Assembly: GCA_964637875.1 (NCBI GenBank)
Contig: CAZWXK010000030.1
Coordinates: 1 to 28,825 of the forward strand
DNA from: UBA5972 sp964637875
GTDB taxonomy: Bacteria > Pseudomonadota > Alphaproteobacteria > Rhodobacterales > Rhodobacteraceae
DNA: 28,825 nucleotides
Direction: 5' to 3'
Each line of letters opens with the position of its first letter. Within the stretch, counting starts at the first letter, position 1. The notes beneath the pieces were generated by a model that ran no database searches, was not told the DNA's origin, and worked only from the letters and a program-made list of their open reading frames with translations. The position numbers and the translations under genes were made by a program. This document shows positions 24,090 to 28,825 of this stretch, in pieces.

Positions 24090-24103
24090 ATATCTGTTGA
24101 TAT
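24090..24103. promoter_or_regulatory. palindrome ATATC-TGTT-GATAT between yedE and the MFS gene
   Basis: A perfect 5-bp inverted repeat with a 4-base spacer, set in an AT-rich patch 46-59 bp before the yedE start. AT-rich dyads like this are typical of ArsR-family sulfur-responsive repressors, but no such gene is in the window, so the owner is unknown. Confidence 0.35.
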
Positions 24104-24245
24104 GCCTGCCTTGATCCAGATCAGGCCGACGCGGGCGTATTGTCGCGCCTTTCCTCCGGGGGTTGTGTCCGGCGCGGCCGTTCCGTTGCGCGCAAACGGA
24201 AAAATGGAGTGGATCATTGCCGGTGAAACCGCTAGTCGAGGGGGC

Positions 24246-25505
24246 ATGGCGCAACTGTTCTCACCGACACTCGTTTCCCTTGACAAGGCGCGGAACCTGC
24301 CGCTTTGGCGGCAGCCGGTTGCCCTGCTTGTGGTGATGTCGGTTGCGATGCCGATGTCCTTTGCGGTGTGGAACGCACTGCTCAACAATTTCGTCGTCAA
24401 TGTTGCCGGTCTTGACGGGGTGGGCATCGGCTGGCTGCAATCGGTGCGCGAGATTCCCGGCTTTCTGGCCGTGGGGGTGATCGCGGTCATCATGTTCATG
24501 CGCGAACAGATACTGGGGGTCGTGGCGTTGATCGCGCTGGGTGCCGCCGTGGCGGTGACCGCGTTCTTTCCGACATTTTCCGGCCTGCTGGTCACGACGA
24601 TGATTTCCTCGCTCGGTTTCCATTATTACGAGACCGTCAATCAGTCGCTGCAGCTGCAATGGATCGACAGGCATCGTGCGCCGCAGGTAATCGGCTGGCT
24701 GGTGGCGGCGGGCTCGGGCGCTTCGCTTGCGGCATATGGCCTGATCGTGATCGGCTGGAAATATTGGGGGCTGACATATGTCTGGGCCTATCTGCTGGGC
24801 GGCGGCGCCACGGTTCTGCTGGCGATCATCTGCCTTGCGGTCTATCCGCAATTCGAATCCCGCACCCCTCAGGCGCGGCGCATGGTGTTGCGCCGGCGGT
24901 ACTGGCTGTATTATGCGCTGCAATTCGTGGCCGGGGCGCGGCGGCAGATTTTCGTCGTCTTTGCCGCCTTCATGATGGTCGAGAAATTCGGCTTTGACGT
25001 TCATGCCCTGACGGCCCTTTTCCTGATCAACTATGTTGCCAATATCGTGCTCGGCCCGCTGGTGGGCCGGCTTGTGACCCTTTTCGGCGAACGCCGTGCG
25101 ATGGTGCTGGAATACAGCGGGCTGGTTCTGGTCTTTCTGTCCTATGGGGGGCTCTATGTCTTTGACTGGAGCTGGCGTGTTGCAGGCGCGCTCTATGTCA
25201 TCGATCACCTGCTGTTTGCACTGGCATTTGCACAAAAGACCTATTTTCAGAAGATCGCCGCCCCCGAGGACATTGCGCCGACTGCCGCGGTTGCATTCAC
25301 CATAAATCATATCGCAGCCGTGTTCCTGCCCGCGGCGCTGGGTTATCTGTGGGTGCGCTCACCCGAGTCCGTTTTCGTCCTGGCCGCGCTGATGGCGGTG
25401 GTGTCGCTGGTTCTGGTGGCGATGATTCCGCGACACCCTCGGGCCGGGCACGAGACGGTATTTGCCTCGGGCTGGCGGCCCTTCGGTGCGGGCTGGAGGC
25501 CTTGA
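24246..25505 (+). CDS. MFS transporter
   Basis: A 419-residue membrane protein with about twelve hydrophobic helices. It begins MAQLFSPTLVSLDKARNLP, followed by VALLVVMSVAMPMSFAVW. Charged loops such as FGERRAMVLE match major-facilitator proteins. The substrate cannot be told. ATG 24246 follows CGAGGGGGC. ATG 24204 (MEWIIAGE) is in frame with ACGGA 5 bases upstream and remains possible. A much longer open frame back to 23469 lies antisense to yedE and is rejected. Its stop overlaps the start of the MATE gene, so the two are likely made together. Confidence 0.82.
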   Translation: MAQLFSPTLVSLDKARNLPLWRQPVALLVVMSVAMPMSFAVWNALLNNFVVNVAGLDGVGIGWLQSVREIPGFLAVGVIAVIMFMREQILGVVALIALGAAVAVTAFFPTFSGLLVTTMISSLGFHYYETVNQSLQLQWIDRHRAPQVIGWLVAAGSGASLAAYGLIVIGWKYWGLTYVWAYLLGGGATVLLAIICLAVYPQFESRTPQARRMVLRRRYWLYYALQFVAGARRQIFVVFAAFMMVEKFGFDVHALTALFLINYVANIVLGPLVGRLVTLFGERRAMVLEYSGLVLVFLSYGGLYVFDWSWRVAGALYVIDHLLFALAFAQKTYFQKIAAPEDIAPTAAVAFTINHIAAVFLPAALGYLWVRSPESVFVLAALMAVVSLVLVAMIPRHPRAGHETVFASGWRPFGAGWRP

Positions 25506-26845
25506 GCAGGATCACCGGCAGATTCCTGCACGGCCCGATCATGGGCCATGTGGTGCGCATGACGCTGACCGGGGCGCTGGGCGTCGGTTTCATGTTTCTG
25601 ATCGATGCTGCAAACCTGTTCTGGATTTCGACGCTGGGGGTCGAGCGGCTTGTTGCTGCGCTGGGATTTGCCTGGATGATCCAGTTCTTTGCGGTATCCA
25701 TCGGCATCGGCATGATGGTTGCGGCAACGGCCACGGTATCGCGCCTGATCGGGCAGCACGATATTGCCGGGGCACGGCGGCAGACATCGGTCAACGCGGC
25801 GATTGCGGTCCTGGCGCAGGCGGTGGTGGCAGCAGGGATTTTCGTCTTTCGGCATGAATTGCTGGCCCTTGCCGGCGCCAGCGGCGATACCGCGCGCGAG
25901 GCCGCGCGCTATCTGGCAATCGCGGTGCCGACGCTGCCGGTGATGGCACTGGGGATGATGGGTTCGGCGGTGCTGCGGGCCGAGGGCGATGCCTGGCGGG
26001 CGATGTCGGTAACGCTGACATCGGGGCTGGTCACCATGATCATCGACCCGCTGCTGATCGTCGTTCTGGGGTTGGGGCTGGAGGGCGCGGCCATTTCGGT
26101 CATCTTCGCCAGGTTCTTTTCGGCGGGGCTTTCTGTCTGGTATGTCCTGCGGGTCCATGATCTGGCCGGGCGCATCGGCTGGCGCGATGTGGCCTTGCGG
26201 GCCCGTCCCTTTGGCGTGATTGCCATACCGGCGATGCTGACCCAGCTTTCCACCCCTTTCGGAAACGCACTGGTCACCGGCCTGATGGCCCAGTACGGAG
26301 ACGGTGCGGTGGCCGGCTGGGCGGTGGTCACACGCATGACGGTGCTTGCCTTTGGCGGGATATTTGCGCTTTCCAGTGCGATCAGCGGCATCTTCGGGCA
26401 GAATTACGGCGGTGGCGCGCTGGAACGGGTACGATTGACCTATGTCGATGCGCTCAGGTTCAGCGCGATCTATGTCAGCCTGGCCTGGGCCTTTCTGGCA
26501 CTGGCCAGCGCGCCTGCGATTGCAGTGTTCTCGATGGGTGACGAGGCGGCGCAGGTGCTGCGCGCCTTTACCATGGTGGCCGCAGGGGGGTGGTTTTTTG
26601 CCGGTGGGCTGTTTGTTGCCAATGCCGCGTTCAATGCGCTGGGGCGGCCGGTCTTTTCAACCATGTTCAACTGGTTGCGCGACGGGGTGCTGCTGTGGCC
26701 TCTGGCGGCTGTCCTCGGCGCCCGGTTCGGGGCGCCGGGGGTGGTCTATGGCCAGGCCCTGGCTGCGGTTGTCGCAGGCTCGCTGGCGGTTGCCGCAGGC
26801 TGGCGCCATGTCACGCGACTGCAAAGATGGCAGGACAGGGGATGA
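25502..26845 (+). CDS. MATE-family efflux transporter
   Basis: A 447-residue membrane protein with about twelve helices in two similar halves (MGHVVRMTLTGALGVGFMFL, and later ALRARPFGVIAIPAMLTQLS with PFGNALVTGLMAQYG), as expected of MATE cation-antiport efflux proteins. The best start is TTG 25502, which overlaps the MFS stop as TTGA and gives MSRITGRFLHGPIMGHVV. GGAGG lies only 2 bases before it, which is close. ATG 25541 would remove 13 residues. Open sequence further upstream lies inside the MFS gene. The substrate is unknown. Overlap with an MFS gene suggests shared expression. Confidence 0.85.
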   Translation: MSRITGRFLHGPIMGHVVRMTLTGALGVGFMFLIDAANLFWISTLGVERLVAALGFAWMIQFFAVSIGIGMMVAATATVSRLIGQHDIAGARRQTSVNAAIAVLAQAVVAAGIFVFRHELLALAGASGDTAREAARYLAIAVPTLPVMALGMMGSAVLRAEGDAWRAMSVTLTSGLVTMIIDPLLIVVLGLGLEGAAISVIFARFFSAGLSVWYVLRVHDLAGRIGWRDVALRARPFGVIAIPAMLTQLSTPFGNALVTGLMAQYGDGAVAGWAVVTRMTVLAFGGIFALSSAISGIFGQNYGGGALERVRLTYVDALRFSAIYVSLAWAFLALASAPAIAVFSMGDEAAQVLRAFTMVAAGGWFFAGGLFVANAAFNALGRPVFSTMFNWLRDGVLLWPLAAVLGARFGAPGVVYGQALAAVVAGSLAVAAGWRHVTRLQRWQDRG

Positions 26846-26959
26846 GGCCCTTGCCGTCCCTCTGCCCCGCCCCTCTGTATTCCGCCCCCCCCTGGTTCCA
26901 TTCTCTGCCTTGCCATGTTGCCGGCCCTGCCTCTATCCTGAGTACGGCAGGAGGATGCG

Positions 26960-27622
26960 ATGACCCCGTTTCACGACCACAGGACGACCCTTCCGACGGC
27001 CGAGGCTGCGCTGCCCGGCCGGGAAACGCCAATTCCGACTGCCAGCCATCACTTCGTGAATGGTCGTGCGCTGGCCGGGCCCTGGCCCGAGGGTGCGCAA
27101 TGGGTGCTGTTCGGAATGGGCTGCTTCTGGGGTGCCGAGCGGCTGTTCTGGCAATTGCCCGGTGTATGGGTGACGTCGGTAGGCTATGCCGGAGGGCTGA
27201 CACCCAACCCGACCTATGAGGAGGTCTGTTCCGGGCGCACGGGTCATGCCGAGGTGGTCAGGGTCGTGTATCTTCCGGGCGAGATATCGATTGCCGCGCT
27301 GCTGGCGTGTTTCTGGGAAAACCATGATCCGACCCAGGGGATGCGGCAGGGCAACGATGTGGGGACACAGTATCGCTCGGCGATCTATACATCCAATGAT
27401 GCCCAGGCTGGGTTGGCGTATCAGACCGCCCGCAGCTATGGCGAACGCCTTGCCAGGGCCGGGTTCGGTGCGATCACGACAGAAATCGCCCCGGCAACCC
27501 CTCGGGCGGGCAGGTTTTTCGCGGCCGAGGAATATCACCAGCAATATCTGGCCCGCAATCCGCAAGGCTATTGCGGCATAGGGGGTACCGGGGTGCGCTG
27601 CCCGACCGGCCTCGGGGTGTGA
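26960..27622 (+). CDS. msrA: peptide methionine-S-sulfoxide reductase
   Basis: A 220-residue enzyme that repairs methionine-S-sulfoxide in proteins. Catalytic C55 is in FGMGCFWGAERLFW, followed by SVGYAGGLTPNPTYEEVCSG, TGHAEVVRV and FWENHDPTQGMRQGNDVGTQYRS in pieces. The tail YCGIGGTGVRC holds cysteines likely to resolve the disulfide. An N-terminal extension of about 45 residues precedes the core, as in the longer E. coli-type MsrA, with no signal peptide. ATG 26960 has a strong AGGAGG about 6 bases upstream. The 113 bases before it hold no other gene. Confidence 0.96.
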   Translation: MTPFHDHRTTLPTAEAALPGRETPIPTASHHFVNGRALAGPWPEGAQWVLFGMGCFWGAERLFWQLPGVWVTSVGYAGGLTPNPTYEEVCSGRTGHAEVVRVVYLPGEISIAALLACFWENHDPTQGMRQGNDVGTQYRSAIYTSNDAQAGLAYQTARSYGERLARAGFGAITTEIAPATPRAGRFFAAEEYHQQYLARNPQGYCGIGGTGVRCPTGLGV

Positions 27623-27649
27623 TCCGGGTCTGACCCGTGGCCTGACAGT

Positions 27650-27666
27650 GGCCCTTTCGGGGCCTT
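27650..27666. terminator. hairpin between convergent msrA and porB
   Basis: GGCCC (27650-27654) pairs with GGGCC (27660-27664) around TTTCG, followed by TT. A second small dyad, CGGGT-CTG-ACCCG, lies at 27625-27637. Located between two gene ends, either may stop transcription. The T-run is short. Confidence 0.45.
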
Positions 27667-27706
27667 GGGGGCAAGGGATGCGCATGCCCGGGCCGGGTGA
27701 ATGCGA

Positions 27707-28642
27707 TCAGGCGTGGTGCGCCCTGGTACCGGTTGCCGCCTGTCCGGCCCCGGTGTCGTTGCCGGCCGCGCCTTGCGCAAGGCGTGCCTCCAGCAGTTCC
27801 CAACCCTCGTCAACTTCGTGCTGGAGGGCCGCAACGTCGTCGGGTTGCAGGTGGTTGTACCGTTTCTGCCCCTTCAGATATTCGGCAATCGGCCTTGTGC
27901 CGCGCGGATGGGTCAGGCGCCAGTCGCGACCGTCAAGGATCTCGACCATGGGATAGACGCCGGTCTCGACGGCCAGCCGCGCCGTGGCAACCGCCGAATC
28001 GTCGGCCACGCCCCAGCCGGGCAGGCAGGGAATCAGCACGATGATGACACGCATGCCGCGCATGTCGCGGGCGCGCGCGACCTTGGCGCGCAGGTCGTTC
28101 AGGTCCGAGGGCGAGGCGGTGGCGATATACGGAATGCGATGGGCGGCAAGGATTTCGACCAGATTCTTCTTGTGCGTGGTCTTGCCGGTGGGCGTGCTGC
28201 CGGTCCTGGCCCCGGTTGGCGTGGACGAGCTTTTCTGCCCGCCCGTGTTCATGTAGCCTTCGTTGTCGAAACAGACGTAAAGGATGTCCTCGTTGCGCTC
28301 GGCTGCCGATGACAGCGCCTGAAGGCCGATGTCATATGTACCGCCATCGCCTGCAAGGCACAGGACATGGGTATCGCCCTCGCCGCGGGCCTCGAGCGCC
28401 TGCCGCACCCCGGCCGCGGCTGCGGCGGCCGTTTCCAGCGTGGTGTGGAAGATCGGGATCGAGGTCGAAGTCATCGGATAACCTCCGCAGATGACCGCGG
28501 TGCATGACGGGGACACGACTCCGATCGTGTTTTTCCCCATCGTGTTCAGGATGACCCGAAGGGACAGGGCCTCGACACACCCTCCGCAGGCGACATGACC
28601 GGGATGGAACAGACCCTGGTCGGTGTAGACTATCTTTTCCAT
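27707..28642 (-). CDS. porB: 2-oxoacid (pyruvate) ferredoxin oxidoreductase, beta subunit
   Basis: A 311-residue thiamine-diphosphate subunit. Cysteine ligands of its 4Fe-4S cluster are seen at C19 and C22 (HVACGGC), C47 or C52 (SPSCTAVICGG) and C206 (LIPCLPGW). The thiamine-binding motif starts at GDGG (98-101) and includes NEGYMNTGGQKSSSTPTGA. With the alpha and gamma/delta parts it would oxidise pyruvate to acetyl-CoA and reduce ferredoxin, or run in reverse. The exact 2-oxoacid is not certain. ATG 28642 lies 3 bases after the alpha-subunit stop, so the genes are one operon. The C-terminal tail after about residue 290 is alanine-rich and probably disordered. Confidence 0.9.
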   Translation of the reverse strand: MEKIVYTDQGLFHPGHVACGGCVEALSLRVILNTMGKNTIGVVSPSCTAVICGGYPMTSTSIPIFHTTLETAAAAAAGVRQALEARGEGDTHVLCLAGDGGTYDIGLQALSSAAERNEDILYVCFDNEGYMNTGGQKSSSTPTGARTGSTPTGKTTHKKNLVEILAAHRIPYIATASPSDLNDLRAKVARARDMRGMRVIIVLIPCLPGWGVADDSAVATARLAVETGVYPMVEILDGRDWRLTHPRGTRPIAEYLKGQKRYNHLQPDDVAALQHEVDEGWELLEARLAQGAAGNDTGAGQAATGTRAHHA

Positions 28643-28645
28643 GCT

Positions 28646-28825
28646 TCAATCCACCCAGACAGATTCGAACGCGGCCTCGCCTGTGCCGATCCCCTCGGCC
28701 AGATCGACAAGGCGCTGTATCGGCACGTTGACGCCGCCGACGCCGGTCAGGAAACCATGCAGGCGGGGCGATCGGGGCGCGCCGTGCAGCGCGGCTGCAA
28801 CCTCCTGATGCAGGATGCCGCCCAT
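28646..28825 (-). CDS. porA: 2-oxoacid ferredoxin oxidoreductase alpha subunit, C-terminal end only
   Basis: Sixty codons including the stop TGA (28648-28646) run in from the window edge. The translation (MGGILHQEVAAALHGAP, then LHGFLTGVGGVNVPIQRLVD) matches the C-terminal end of PorA-type alpha subunits, where a GG-LHQE helix is followed by a FxxGxGG strand. The methionine at the very edge is probably internal, not the start. It is upstream of porB with 3 bases between them. Confidence 0.75.
   Translation of the reverse strand: MGGILHQEVAAALHGAPRSPRLHGFLTGVGGVNVPIQRLVDLAEGIGTGEAAFESVWVD

Noticed and set aside
23469..24203. Long N-terminal extension of the MFS gene
   Set aside because: It runs antisense through yedE and is rich in Q, R and G without membrane or transporter character.
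24850..24865. TTCGAATC resembling a tRNA T-arm
   Set aside because: It lies inside the MFS coding sequence and no cloverleaf can be built around it. No tRNA was seen in any spacer.

Overview
The window is a GC-rich chromosomal segment of an alphaproteobacterium, most likely a member of the Rhodobacteraceae. Four things point there: the dusB(nifR3)-ntrB-ntrC-ntrY-ntrX cluster, an NtrC that lacks the sigma-54 contact loop, the recA-alaS linkage, and the fused ispDF gene. A LexA box of the alphaproteobacterial GTTC-N7-GTTC type before recA agrees. Almost all of the window is ordinary chromosomal housekeeping and regulatory DNA. I see no phage, transposon, CRISPR, tRNA or rRNA.

Layout. 1-599: the 5' part of a minus-strand AraC-type regulator that runs off the window. 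600-1137: a gene-poor, partly AT-rich spacer with two facing DnaA-box-like sequences and a GC-rich repeat/hairpin. 1138-5501 (minus): an assimilatory sulfur operon, read as a lone sirohaem-reductase half-domain protein, sulfite reductase, cysH, a DUF934 protein and ferredoxin-NADP reductase. A divergent Lrp/AsnC regulator (5671-6132) is its likely controller. 6218-10532 (plus): recA with promoter and SOS box, alaS, and a DUF1330 protein. 10533-11644: hpt (minus) and a RatA/COQ10 protein (plus), divergent. 11743-12914 (minus): amtB, broken in this sequence by a one-base deficit in a 9-G run. 13107-15219 (minus): pncC, pgpA and ispDF, chained by ATGA overlaps (transcribed ispDF-pgpA-pncC).

15411-22890 (plus): dusB, ntrB, ntrC, ntrY and ntrX, the nitrogen two-component cluster. 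A 100-N assembly gap lies inside the 3' end of ntrB, flanked by identical 55-bp copies. Collapsing the copies restores one intact 375-codon frame. 22986-24044 (minus): a YeeE/YedE sulfur transporter. 24246-26845 (plus): an MFS transporter overlapping a MATE-family transporter. 26960-27622 (plus): msrA. 27707-28825 (minus): the beta subunit and the C-terminal end of the alpha subunit of a 2-oxoacid (pyruvate) ferredoxin oxidoreductase.

Together the genes cover reduction of APS and sulfite to sulfide with ferredoxin-linked electrons (cysH, sulfite reductase, Fpr), nitrogen sensing (NtrBC, NtrYX) with an ammonium channel, DNA repair, isoprenoid and phospholipid synthesis, and methionine sulfoxide repair. 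I found no convincing new multi-gene system. The best leads are the lone half-domain protein heading the sulfite-reduction operon, a 13-bp element shared by two gene 3' ends and paired with hairpins, the broken or slipping G-run in amtB, the repeat-associated gap in ntrB, and several unassigned palindromes upstream of regulatory or transport genes.
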